From NCBI RefSeq assembly GCF_009906795.1, contig NZ_JAAALN010000003.1:1-64000 (forward strand): a stretch of DNA of 64,000 bases, written 5' to 3'. This DNA comes from Kineococcus siccus. Lineage in GTDB: Bacteria > Actinomycetota > Actinomycetes > Actinomycetales > Kineococcaceae. The stretch's first letter is position 1; each line of letters begins with the position of its first letter. The notes beneath the pieces were generated by a model. It searched no databases, was not told where the DNA came from, and saw only the letters and a list, made by a program, of their open reading frames with translations. Below are positions 1-9,149 of this stretch, piece by piece. The position numbers were made by a program, and so were the translations under genes.

Positions 1-69
1 CGCCCGGACCGTTCCCGCCCGAGCCGACCACCCGTCTGACCCGACCACCCCCGACCGGAGCCGATCGCC

Positions 70-1998
70 ATGAGCGTCACCCCGACCCCCCGCGAGACCG
101 TCCGCCTCACCGTGGCCCAGGCCGTGGTCCGGTTCCTGGCCGCGCAGTTCTCCGAGCGCGACGGGGAGCGCCGGCAGTTCTTCGGCGGGGTGTTCGGCAT
201 CTTCGGCCACGGCAACGTCGCGGGCGTGGGGCAGGCGCTGCTGGAGGCCGAGCTGGCCGTCGACGCGGGTGACGGCTGGAAGCCGCCGGCCCACGTGCCC
301 TACGTGACGGGGCGCAACGAGCAGGCCATGGTGCACGCGGCGGTCGGCTACGCGCGCCAGCAGGACCGCCTGCAGACCCTCGCGGTGACGGCCTCGGTCG
401 GCCCCGGGGCGACGAACATGCTGACGGGCGCCGCGCTCGCGACCATCAACCGCCTCCCCGTGCTGCTGCTGCCCAGCGACGTGTTCGCCACCCGGGTGTC
501 CTCACCCGTGCTGCAGGAGCTGGAGCTGCCGTCCGGGTACGACGTCTCGGTCAACGACGCCTTCCGTCCCCTGTCGCGGTTCTTCGACCGCGTGTGGCGC
601 CCCGAGCAGCTGCCCGCCGCCCTGCTCGGCGCGATGCGCGTGCTCACCGACCCCGCCGAGACCGGCGCCGCCACGATCGCGCTGCCGCAGGACGTGCAGG
701 CCGAGGCGTTCGACTGGCCCGTCGAGCTGTTCCGCGAGCGCACGTGGCACGTCGCCCGGCCGGTGCCGGAGACCGCGCTCCTCGCCCGCGCGGCCGACCT
801 CGTCCGCGGCGCCCGGACTCCGCTCGTCGTGGCCGGGGGCGGCGTCACCTACTCGGGCGCGACGGACGCGCTGCGGGCCTTCGCCGAGGCGACCGGCATC
901 CCCGTCGCGCAGTCGCAGGCGGGCAAGGGGACGCTGCCCTACGACCACCCGCTGTGCCTGGGGGCGATCGGCGCCACGGGCACGACGGGAGCCAACGAGA
1001 TCGCCGCCGAGGCGGACCTCGTGATCGGCATCGGCACCCGGTACTCCGACTTCACCACCGCCTCCCGCTCGGCGTTCCAGAACCCCGGCGTGCGGTTCGT
1101 CAACATCAACGTGGCCTCCCTCGACGCCGTCAAGCACGCAGGGCTCGCGGTGCAGGCGGACGCGCGCGAGGCGCTGGTGGCGCTGACGGCTGCGCTGCAG
1201 GGGTTCTCGGTGCCGGACGCCTACCGGGAGCGGACGGCGCGGCTGAACGCGGAGTGGGACGCCGTCGTCGAGGGGTTCTACCGCTCGGGGATCGGGGAGC
1301 GCACGGGCGTGCTCGCGCAGGCGGAGGTCCTCGGGGCCCTGGACGAGGTGGCCGGCCCGCGCGACGTCGTGGTGTGCGCCGCCGGGTCGCTGCCCGGGGA
1401 CCTGCACTGCATGTGGCGGGCGCGCGACCCGAAGGGGTACCACGTCGAGTACGGCTACTCCTGCATGGGTTACGAGATCCCCGGCGGGATCGGCGTGAAG
1501 ATGGCGGCACCCGACCGCGACGTCTTCATCACGGTGGGGGACGGCTCGTACCTCATGATGCCGACGGAGCTCGTGACGGCGGTGCAGGAGGACGTCAAGG
1601 TCATCGTCGTCCTGCTGCAGAACCACGGGTTCGCCTCGATCGGCGCGCTGAGCGAGTCCCTGGGCTCGCAGCGCTACGGCACCCGCTACCGCAGGCGCTC
1701 GGCCTCGGGCCGCCTCGACGGCGACAAGCTCCCCGTCGACCTCGCGGCCAACGCCGAGAGCCTCGGGGTGCGGGTCCTGCGGGCAGGCACCCGCGAGGAG
1801 CTCGTGGAGGCGCTGCGGGACGCCAAGGCGTCCACGGAGTCGACCCTCGTGCACGTCGAGACCGACCTGCACTCGGAGGCCCCCGACGGTGGCGGCTGGT
1901 GGGACGTCCCCGTCTCCGAGGTCTCCCACGTCGACTCCACGCGCACGGCGCGCGTCGCCTACGAGGCGCACAAGGCGCGGCAGCGACCGCTCGTCTGA
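70..1998 (+). CDS. iolD: 3D-trihydroxycyclohexane-1,2-dione acylhydrolase IolD
   Basis: This thiamine-diphosphate enzyme opens the ring of 3D-(3,5/4)-trihydroxycyclohexane-1,2-dione to 5-deoxyglucuronate, the third step of myo-inositol breakdown in the cytosol. The protein has 642 residues, the usual IolD length. It shows the three-domain ThDP fold: the activating Glu lies in GRNEQAMVHAA near residue 83, and the cofactor motif GDG near 489 is followed by N near 516 (LLQNHGF). A GGAG sequence precedes the ATG. It is the first gene in the window and heads a same-strand run with iolE, an ABC transporter and iolG, which fixes the pathway. Upstream iol genes (iolC, iolB) may lie beyond the left edge. 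Confidence 0.95.
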   Translation: MSVTPTPRETVRLTVAQAVVRFLAAQFSERDGERRQFFGGVFGIFGHGNVAGVGQALLEAELAVDAGDGWKPPAHVPYVTGRNEQAMVHAAVGYARQQDRLQTLAVTASVGPGATNMLTGAALATINRLPVLLLPSDVFATRVSSPVLQELELPSGYDVSVNDAFRPLSRFFDRVWRPEQLPAALLGAMRVLTDPAETGAATIALPQDVQAEAFDWPVELFRERTWHVARPVPETALLARAADLVRGARTPLVVAGGGVTYSGATDALRAFAEATGIPVAQSQAGKGTLPYDHPLCLGAIGATGTTGANEIAAEADLVIGIGTRYSDFTTASRSAFQNPGVRFVNINVASLDAVKHAGLAVQADAREALVALTAALQGFSVPDAYRERTARLNAEWDAVVEGFYRSGIGERTGVLAQAEVLGALDEVAGPRDVVVCAAGSLPGDLHCMWRARDPKGYHVEYGYSCMGYEIPGGIGVKMAAPDRDVFITVGDGSYLMMPTELVTAVQEDVKVIVVLLQNHGFASIGALSESLGSQRYGTRYRRRSASGRLDGDKLPVDLAANAESLGVRVLRAGTREELVEALRDAKASTESTLVHVETDLHSEAPDGGGWWDVPVSEVSHVDSTRTARVAYEAHKARQRPLV

Positions 1999-2008
1999 CA
2001 CCCCTCGG

Positions 2009-2033
2009 CCGGGGGCCCTCGGGAGGCCCCCGG
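2009..2033 (+). terminator. GC-rich hairpin between iolD and iolE
   Basis: A 9-bp stem, CCGGGGGCC / GGCCCCCGG, with a 7-nt loop starts 11 bases after the iolD stop. No U-tract follows. It may be a partial terminator or an RNA-processing stem that lowers expression of the downstream genes relative to iolD. Confidence 0.4.
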
Positions 2034-2044
2034 AGAGGTGAGCA

Positions 2045-2088
2045 TGTCCGGACAAACTCTTGACACCGTCCGGGCCGCGCAGCAGAGT
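2045..2088 (+). promoter_or_regulatory. Candidate internal iol operator and promoter
   Basis: The perfect palindrome TGTCCGGACA (2045-2054) is followed at 2060-2065 by a consensus-like -35 TTGACA. A weak -10 (CAGAGT, 2083-2088) stands 17 nt further on. From memory, the palindrome fits 9 of 10 positions of the KGWCHTRACA motif reported for the GntR-type inositol regulator IolR of Corynebacterium. This would let iolE and the transporter genes be transcribed and repressed separately from iolD. Confidence 0.4.
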
Positions 2089-2141
2089 TCCAGGAGCCCG
2101 CACGAGGCGCAGGCGCACGACGACGTGGAGGACACCGCGAC

Positions 2142-3041
2142 ATGGGCCGCACCATCACCATCGGCTCCGCCCCCGACTCCTGGGGCGTGTGGTTCGCCGA
2201 CGACCCGCGCCAGGTCCCGTACGGGCGGTTCCTCGACGAGGTCCGCGCGGCGGGCTACGAGTGGATCGAGCTGGGACCGTACGGCTACCTGCCGGCCGAC
2301 CCGGGACGCCTCACCGAGGAGCTCGGCCGCCGCGGCCTGAAGGTGTCGGCCGGGACGATCTTCGCGGCCCTGCACCGGCCCGACCACTACGACGAGGCGT
2401 GGGCCCAGGTCGAGCTCGTCGCCTCGCTCACGCAGGCCGTCGGGGGCACGCACCTCGTGGTCATCCCCGGGCAGTGGCGCAGCGACACGACGGGGGAGGC
2501 GCTGGAGGACCGCACCCTCACCGACGAGGGCTGGCAGCGGCTGGCCTCGGGCACGGACCGCCTCGCGCGCGACGTGCGGGACCGCTACGGCCTGCAGCTG
2601 GCCTTCCACTCCCACGCCGACACCCACGTGGACACGCACGAGCAGATCGACCGGTTCCTCGAGATGACCGACCCCGAGGTCGTGAAGCTCTGCCTGGACA
2701 CCGGGCACGTCAGCTACTCGGGCGGGGACAACCTCAGGATCATCGCCGAGCACCCCGACCGGATCGCCTACGTCCACCTCAAGCAGGTCTCGCCCGAGGT
2801 GGTCGCGAAGGTCAAGGCCGAGGACCTCGGCTTCGGCGAGGCGGTGGCGATGGGTGCGATGGTCGAGCCGCCCACGGGCGTCCCGGACATGCCCTCGATC
2901 CTCGCCGCGCTGGAGGGGCTCGACCGCGACCTGTTCGCCATCGTGGAGCAGGACCTCTACCCGGTCGCCCCCGACGTCCCCCTGCCGATCGCCCGCCGGA
3001 CCTTCTCCTACCTGACGTCCTGCCGGACGCCCGGCGCCTGA
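2142..3041 (+). CDS. iolE: Inosose dehydratase IolE
   Basis: IolE dehydrates 2-keto-myo-inositol (inosose) to 3D-(3,5/4)-trihydroxycyclohexane-1,2-dione, the substrate of IolD. The 299-residue product is a xylose-isomerase/AP-endonuclease-2-type TIM barrel. It opens with the IolE-like GSAPDSWGVWF and carries metal-binding acidic and histidine positions, for example in LAFHSHADTHVDT, LCLDTGHVSYSGGD and YVHLKQVS. A GGAGG-containing ribosome site precedes the ATG. It sits directly after iolD, in the order seen in many actinobacterial iol operons. Confidence 0.93.
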   Translation: MGRTITIGSAPDSWGVWFADDPRQVPYGRFLDEVRAAGYEWIELGPYGYLPADPGRLTEELGRRGLKVSAGTIFAALHRPDHYDEAWAQVELVASLTQAVGGTHLVVIPGQWRSDTTGEALEDRTLTDEGWQRLASGTDRLARDVRDRYGLQLAFHSHADTHVDTHEQIDRFLEMTDPEVVKLCLDTGHVSYSGGDNLRIIAEHPDRIAYVHLKQVSPEVVAKVKAEDLGFGEAVAMGAMVEPPTGVPDMPSILAALEGLDRDLFAIVEQDLYPVAPDVPLPIARRTFSYLTSCRTPGA

Positions 3042-3190
3042 CCGGGACCGGGGCCGGGCGCCCGTCGTCGGGCCCGGGTACCGTCCGGACGGCACCGCAC
3101 CGCCGCAACACCGCACCCCCGCACACCGGATCGGGCCCGCAGCCCCAGGACCGGGCCGCTCCCCGCGGCCCGACAGGAAGGACCGGATCG

Positions 3191-4186
3191 ATGAGGATTC
3201 GCTCGCGCAAGGCCGCCGTCATCGCCCTCGCCGCCACCGCGGCGCTCACCCTGGGCAGCTGCAGCAGCAGCGGCGGCCGGGAGGACACCGACACCGGAGG
3301 GGCGGCGGCCGGGGTCGCGGACACGCCCCGCATCAAGATCGCCATGGTGACCCACGCGGCGCCGGGCGACACGTTCTGGGACATCGTCCGCTCCGGCGCG
3401 GAGGCGGCCGCGAAGAAGGACAACGTCGACCTGAACTACCAGGGCGCACCCGAGGCGGCGGACCAGGCCAACCTCGTGCAGAGCGCCATCGACGCCAAGG
3501 CCGACGGGATCGCCGTCACGATGGCCAAGCCGGACGCCATGGCCCCGACCGTCAAGGCCGCGGTCGACGCCGGCATCCCCGTCACCGTCCTCAACGGCGG
3601 CATCGACGCGTGGCAGGCCACCGGCGCGATCGGCTACTTCGGCTCCAACGAAACCGTCGCGGGCGAGGCCGTCGGCACGCGGCTCAGCACCGAGGGCGCG
3701 AAGAAGGTCCTCTGCGTGATCCAGGAGCAGGGCAACGTCAGCCTCGACGCCCGCTGCGCCGGGGTCAAGAACACGTTCACGGGCACGACCGAGAACATCT
3801 TCGTCACCGGCACCGACATGCCGTCGGTCCAGCAGTCGATCACCTCCAAGCTCCAGCAGGACCCGGCCATCGACCGGGTGGTCGCCCTGGGCGCGCCGTA
3901 CGCCCTCACGGCCGTCAAGGCCATCGCCGACGCGGGCAGCCAGGCGAAGGTGGGAACGTTCGACACCAACGAGGAGCTCGTCAAGGCCATCCAGGGCGGC
4001 ACCGTGGAGTGGGCCGTCGACCAGCAGCCCTACCTGCAGGGCTACCTCGCGGTCGACGCGCTGTGGCTGTACAAGACCAACGGCAACTCGATCGGCGGGG
4101 GCCAGGCCACGCTGACCGGGCCCGCGTTCATCGACTCCACCAACGTCGACCGCGTCGCCGACTTCGCCGCCAAGGGAACCCGGTGA
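3191..4186 (+). CDS. Sugar ABC transporter substrate-binding lipoprotein
   Basis: This is the extracellular solute-binding component of a ribose/inositol-type importer. The 331-residue protein has a basic n-region, a hydrophobic core and a lipobox ending LGSC with the lipidated Cys at residue 24. A Ser/Gly-rich linker and a type-1 periplasmic-binding fold (Peripla_BP_4) follow. An AGGAAGGA ribosome site supports the start at 3191; the reading frame stays open far upstream but without coding sense. It is followed by a permease and an ATPase and sits inside the iol operon, so myo-inositol is the likely ligand. That is inference from context. Confidence 0.9.
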   Translation: MRIRSRKAAVIALAATAALTLGSCSSSGGREDTDTGGAAAGVADTPRIKIAMVTHAAPGDTFWDIVRSGAEAAAKKDNVDLNYQGAPEAADQANLVQSAIDAKADGIAVTMAKPDAMAPTVKAAVDAGIPVTVLNGGIDAWQATGAIGYFGSNETVAGEAVGTRLSTEGAKKVLCVIQEQGNVSLDARCAGVKNTFTGTTENIFVTGTDMPSVQQSITSKLQQDPAIDRVVALGAPYALTAVKAIADAGSQAKVGTFDTNEELVKAIQGGTVEWAVDQQPYLQGYLAVDALWLYKTNGNSIGGGQATLTGPAFIDSTNVDRVADFAAKGTR

Positions 4187-4193
4187 GGCTCGC

Positions 4194-5251
4194 GTGAGCA
4201 CCTCGGTGAGCAGCCCCAGCGCCTCCGCGGCGCTGCAGGGCAAGGACGACCGCGTCAAGACGCGCTCGGTGACCTCGCGGCTGCTGTCGCGTCCCGAGAT
4301 CGGCTCCCTCATCGGTGCGGTCGCGGTCTTCGTGCTCTTCTGCGTCGTCGCCCCGACGTTCCGCACGGCCCCCTCGCTGGCCACCGTCGCCTACTCGGCG
4401 TCCACGATCGGCATCATGGCCGTCGCGGTCGCCCTGCTCATGATCGGCGGGGAGTTCGACCTGTCGGCGGGCGTCGTCGTCACCACGTCGGCGCTGGCGG
4501 CGTCGACGTTCGCCTTCCAGCTGCGGCTGAACCTGTGGGTCGGCATCGTCGTGGCCCTCCTGCTCGCGCTGGCCGTCGGGGCGTTCAACGGCTGGCTCCT
4601 GATGCGCACGGGGCTGCCCAGCTTCCTCATCACGCTGGGCACGTTCTTCATGCTGCAGGGCCTGAACCTCGGGGTGACGAAGCTGCTGACGGGCGGCGTC
4701 TCGTCGGACTCGGTGGCGGACATGGACGGCTTCTCCGCCGCCCAGGCGGTGTTCGCCTCGACCGTCCAGGTCGGCGGGGTCGGCGTCAAGATCACCGTGT
4801 TCTGGTGGATCCTCTTCGTCGCCATCGCCACCTGGACGCTGCTGCGCACGCGAGTCGGGAACTGGATCTTCGCGGCCGGCGGGGACGCCGCGGCGGCCCG
4901 TGCGGTCGGCGTCCCCGTGCGGCGCACGAAGATCGGCCTGTTCATGGCGGTCGGGTTCTGCGGCTGGTTCGTGGGGATGCACCAGCTGTTCAGCTTCGAC
5001 TCGATCCAGTCCGGCGGCGGCGTCGGGCAGGAGTTCATCTACATCATCGCCGCGGTCGTCGGCGGCTGCCTGCTGACCGGCGGGTACGGCTCCGCGATCG
5101 GGTCGGCCATCGGTGCGCTGATCTTCGGCATGACGAGCCTCGGCATCGTGTACGCGGGCTGGGACGCCAACTGGTTCAAGCTGTTCCTCGGCGTCATGCT
5201 CCTGCTCGCGACGATCGTGAACCTCGTCGTGAAGAACCAGGCGTCCAAGCG

Positions 5252-5255
<4 letters not shown>
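4194..5255 (+). CDS. Sugar ABC transporter permease (RbsC/AraH type)
   Basis: A 353-residue integral membrane protein of the BPD_transp_2 family with about eight to ten hydrophobic segments and a soluble N-terminus of some 35 residues. The family hallmark [12 protein letters not shown] lies near residue 83. It would form the channel for the solute delivered by the upstream lipoprotein. The start GTG lies 7 nt after the previous stop, and its own stop overlaps the next start (GTGA), so translation of the two is probably coupled. Confidence 0.92.
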
Positions 5256-6082
<827 letters not shown>

Positions 6083-6089
6083 TCCCCGC

Positions 6090-7139
6090 GTGAGCACGGC
6101 GACGGCCCCCCGGGCCCCCCGTCCGGGGGGCGACCGGGACCTCCGCGTCGCCGTGCTCGGCGTCGGGGCGATGGGCCAGGACCACGCCCGGCGGCTCGCG
6201 CGGCTGACGAGGGGGACGCAGCTCGTCGTCGTCAGCGACGTCGACGCGGCCCGGACCGACGCCGTGGCCGCCGAGTTCGGGGTCCGCGCGGTGCACGACC
6301 CGGTGGCGGCGGTCCACGACCCGGACGTCGACGCCGTGGTGATCGCCACGCCCGGTTCCACGCACGAGGGCCTGGTGCTGGAGGCGCTCGCGGCGGGCAA
6401 GCCGACGCTGTGCGAGAAGCCGCTGACCACGTCCCCAGCGACGGCCCGCAGGATCGTCGACGCCGAGCACGCGCTGGGGCGCCCGCTCGTGCAGGTCGGG
6501 TTCATGCGCCGCTTCGACGCCGAGTACGAACGGCTGCGCGCTCTCGTCGCCTCCCGCGAGCTGGGCCGGCCGCTGTTCCTGCACTGCGTGCACCGCAACG
6601 CGAGCACGCCGCCGAACTTCTCCTCCGAGATGCTCGTCCTCGACTCGGTGGTCCACGAGGTCGACGTCACCCGGTTCCTGCTGGACGAGGAGGTCACGGC
6701 CGTCACCGTGCTCACGCCCCGGCGCAGCGCCACGGCCCCCGAGGGGCTGCAGGACCCGCAGTTCGTGCTGCTGGAGACCGAGAGCGGCACGCTCGTGGAC
6801 GTCGAGGTCTTCGTCAACACCACCACCGGCTACGTCGTGCGCACCGAGCTCGTGGCCGAGCGCGGCAGCGCGCAGATCGGCCTCGGTGTCGGCCTGGTGC
6901 AGCAGTCGGGGACCGGTTGGGGCGGCGCGGTGGCCCCGGGGTTCAAGGAGCGCTTCGGCGCGGCCTACGACACCCAGGTCCAGCGCTGGGCCGACGCCGT
7001 GCGCAGCGGGGCGGGCGTCGACGGGCCCGGGGTGTGGGACGGCTACGCCGCGGCCGCCGTCTGCGCGGCCGGGGTCGAGTCGCTGCGCACGGGCCGCCGC
7101 GTGGAGGTCGACCTGGGCGCCCGTCCCGGCGGCGCCTGA
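6090..7139 (+). CDS. iolG: Inositol 2-dehydrogenase (Gfo/Idh/MocA family)
   Basis: The enzyme oxidises myo-inositol to 2-keto-myo-inositol with NAD+, the first catabolic step. The 349-residue protein has an N-terminal Rossmann fold ([15 protein letters not shown] near residue 21), the CEKPLTT motif near 109 with the conserved Lys, and a C-terminal GFO_IDH_MocA domain containing the catalytic-type [12 protein letters not shown] segment. It follows the ABC ATPase by 7 nt. Related sugar dehydrogenases share this fold; placement beside iolD and iolE decides the call. Confidence 0.88.
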   Translation: MSTATAPRAPRPGGDRDLRVAVLGVGAMGQDHARRLARLTRGTQLVVVSDVDAARTDAVAAEFGVRAVHDPVAAVHDPDVDAVVIATPGSTHEGLVLEALAAGKPTLCEKPLTTSPATARRIVDAEHALGRPLVQVGFMRRFDAEYERLRALVASRELGRPLFLHCVHRNASTPPNFSSEMLVLDSVVHEVDVTRFLLDEEVTAVTVLTPRRSATAPEGLQDPQFVLLETESGTLVDVEVFVNTTTGYVVRTELVAERGSAQIGLGVGLVQQSGTGWGGAVAPGFKERFGAAYDTQVQRWADAVRSGAGVDGPGVWDGYAAAAVCAAGVESLRTGRRVEVDLGARPGGA

Positions 7140-7245
7140 GGCAGGTGGTGCTCGACGCGGCGCGCCCTCGACGCCACCACGGAGCGCGGGGGCCCGTCGT
7201 GCCGGCCGCTGGTGACCCGACGGTGTCCTCCGGCACAGTGGGCCC

Positions 7246-7539
7246 GTGATCGAGCACACCGTCTGCTTCACCCTCGTCCACCCCGAGGGCTCCCCGGCCG
7301 AGCGGGACTTCCTCACCGAGGGCCGCGACGTCCTCACCGCCGTCCCGGGGGTGGAGGACTTCACCGTCAGCCGCCAGGTCAGCCCGAAGAGCCCGTTCCG
7401 CTTCCGGTTCTCCATGCGCTTCGCCGACGAGGCCGCCTACCGCGCCTACGACGAGCACCCCGCGCACCGCGGCTTCGTCGAGCAGCGCTGGGCCGTCGAG
7501 GTCGCCGACTTCCAGGAGTTCGACTTCACCGCCTGGTGA
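7246..7539 (+). CDS. Dabb-domain (stress-responsive alpha/beta barrel) protein
   Basis: A 97-residue protein made of one Dabb dimeric alpha/beta-barrel domain (MIEHTVCFTLVHP, then a C-terminal HRGFVEQRWAVEVADFQEFDF). Such small proteins act as homodimers; some are enzymes or stress proteins, and many accompany sugar or inositol catabolic genes without assigned function. It lies 106 nt after iolG on the same strand, so it may be the last gene of the iol unit or have its own promoter. The GTG start has only a weak ribosome site. Confidence 0.75.
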   Translation: MIEHTVCFTLVHPEGSPAERDFLTEGRDVLTAVPGVEDFTVSRQVSPKSPFRFRFSMRFADEAAYRAYDEHPAHRGFVEQRWAVEVADFQEFDFTAW

Positions 7540-7573
7540 CGAGGTCGGCGCTCCTCGAGCTGGGTCCTCAGTC

Positions 7574-7631
7574 GAAGTGGCCGACTTCATCGACATAGGA
7601 TAAAGCCAGGCAAAGCTCCTAAGGTGAGGCC
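7574..7631 (+). promoter_or_regulatory. Promoter and small dyad before the AAA ATPase gene
   Basis: An inverted repeat GAAGT-N5-ACTTC (7574-7588) is followed by an AT-rich patch with a -10-like TAGGAT (7596-7601) and an AAGGTGAGG ribosome site just before the GTG at 7632. The patch stands out against the surrounding GC-rich DNA. Confidence 0.4.
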
Positions 7632-8858
7632 GTGCGCGCTCTCACCAACCCGTACACGCCCAACGCGGGTGCAGAGCCCGAGGCCGTCGTCGGTCGCGAC
7701 GACCAGCTGGAGTCGTTCGACCTCCTCCTCGCCCGTCTCGCTCGCGGCCGCACCGAGCAGTCCATGATCGTCACGGGACTGCGCGGAGTGGGCAAGACCG
7801 TCCTCCTGGGCCAGTTCCGCTCCAAGGCGCTGGCGCAGGAGTGGGTCGTCATCGAGCAGGAGGTCAGCAAGCACGACGAGGCCGACTTCCGCCGGGACAT
7901 GTCGAGCCGGCTGCGAGCCGGCCTGCTGGAGCTGTCACCACGTGCACGGTGGAGCGACCGCTTCCAGCACGCTGCGGCAGTCCTCCAGTCCTTCGCGCTC
8001 AGCGTGGACCCGTCCGGCGGCTGGTCCGCCGGCCTGGACGTCCAGGCGGCCGAGGGCTTCGCCGACCACGGCAACCTCGCCATGGACCTGACGGACGTGC
8101 TCCTCGCCCTGGGAGAGGCGGCGAGGGAACGGGAGCGCGGGGTGGTCCTCCTCCTGGACGAGGTCCAGTTCCTCAGCAAGCAGCAGCTCGAGGCGCTGAT
8201 CCAGGCGCTGCACAAGATGGTGCAGCGCAAGCTGCCCATCACCATGGTCGGTGCCGGTCTGCCGCAGATCGCCGAACTGGCTGGTGACGCCAAGTCCTAC
8301 GCCGAGCGGTTGTTCAAGTTCCCCGAGATCGGCGACCTCTCGGACGCTGACGCGAGGGCTGCGCTGGCGCGACCGGCTCGGGAGGAAGGTGTCACCTACA
8401 CCGCGAGCGCGCTCGATCGAGCGGTTGACATCACCGGTGGCTACCCCTGCTTCGTCCAGGAACTGGGGTACGCGGTGTGGACGGTGGCCGTGGGTCCCGA
8501 GGTGATCGAGGAGGACGTCGAGGCGGCTGTCCCCGCCTACGAGGCGAAGCTGGACGCGTCCTTCTTCCGAATCCGCCTCGACCGTGCGACGGACCTGCAG
8601 CGCGCCTACCTGCGGGCCATGGCCCAACTCGGGCCTGCCGCGCAGAAGGCGTCCGATGTCGCCGACGTGATGGGGCGTGCCTCGACCAACCTGGGCCCGA
8701 CGCGAGCCGAGCTGATCAACATGGGACTGCTCTGGACGCCTCAGCACGGCTACGCCGCCTTCACCGTTCCCCACTTCGACCGCTTCCTCCTGCGGGCGAT
8801 CCCCAGGCTCGACGTACCGGCACACCGTCCCCGCGGCCGGCGCTCCTCGAGCGAGTAG
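7632..8858 (+). CDS. AAA-family ATPase, standalone
   Basis: A 408-residue P-loop ATPase of the AAA_16/archaeal-ATPase-like type. After an N-terminal VVGRDDQL box it has Walker A GLRGVGKTVLLG near residue 49, Walker B VVLLLDEVQFLSKQQ near 172, a sensor-like MVGAGLPQI near 199, and a C-terminal winged-helix-like region after residue 300. No partner gene (transposase, nuclease, toxin) is adjacent. Its role is unknown; relatives are found near mobile DNA and defence genes. Codon use is slightly less GC-biased than its neighbours, which would fit later acquisition, but this is an impression only. Confidence 0.8.
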   Translation: MRALTNPYTPNAGAEPEAVVGRDDQLESFDLLLARLARGRTEQSMIVTGLRGVGKTVLLGQFRSKALAQEWVVIEQEVSKHDEADFRRDMSSRLRAGLLELSPRARWSDRFQHAAAVLQSFALSVDPSGGWSAGLDVQAAEGFADHGNLAMDLTDVLLALGEAARERERGVVLLLDEVQFLSKQQLEALIQALHKMVQRKLPITMVGAGLPQIAELAGDAKSYAERLFKFPEIGDLSDADARAALARPAREEGVTYTASALDRAVDITGGYPCFVQELGYAVWTVAVGPEVIEEDVEAAVPAYEAKLDASFFRIRLDRATDLQRAYLRAMAQLGPAAQKASDVADVMGRASTNLGPTRAELINMGLLWTPQHGYAAFTVPHFDRFLLRAIPRLDVPAHRPRGRRSSSE

Positions 8859-8930
8859 CCCAGGCCGTCGCCGTTGTGCGACGCTCGGCCTGCACGCACA
8901 ACAGAACAGCACCACCAGGCCGCATCCCCC

Positions 8931-9040
8931 GGGCGGGAGAGCCCTGCCGCGCCAGCGGTGGGCACCGAAGGAGCAACCACCCCGGAACCTCTCAGGTCCA
9001 CGGACCGCCACGGGCAGGCCGCTCTGGAGAGCCGGGCCAC
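8931..9040 (+). ncRNA. Glycine riboswitch upstream of gcvT
   Basis: The leader contains the glycine-aptamer core in order: GCGGGAGAGCCCTGCCG (P1/P2 region), GCACCGAAGGAGCAA (the invariant CCGAAGGAGCAA), CCGGAACCTCTCAGG, and after it CGGGCAGG. The piece CTCTGGAGAG near 9020-9030 resembles the ghost-aptamer tail of single-aptamer glycine riboswitches. It precedes gcvT and sdaA, both of which consume glycine-derived carbon, so it most likely switches the operon on at high glycine. The following 110 nt would hold the expression platform. Confidence 0.88.
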
Positions 9041-9149
9041 GTCGTGGTCCCCGTCGACGGACCCGCTGCGGCGCCGCGGCCCGACGGCTCGACAGAGGGG
9101 GTCCCCGTGCGGTCGCACCCGGCGACGGCACGCTTCGAGAGGAGCCCCG

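Noticed and set aside
1-39. Possible C-terminus of an upstream gene ending at TGA 37-39
   Set aside because: Only 12 codons, Arg/Pro-rich and unassignable.
7540-8930. Mobile element around the AAA ATPase
   Set aside because: No terminal repeats, target duplications, transposase or integrase are visible on either side.
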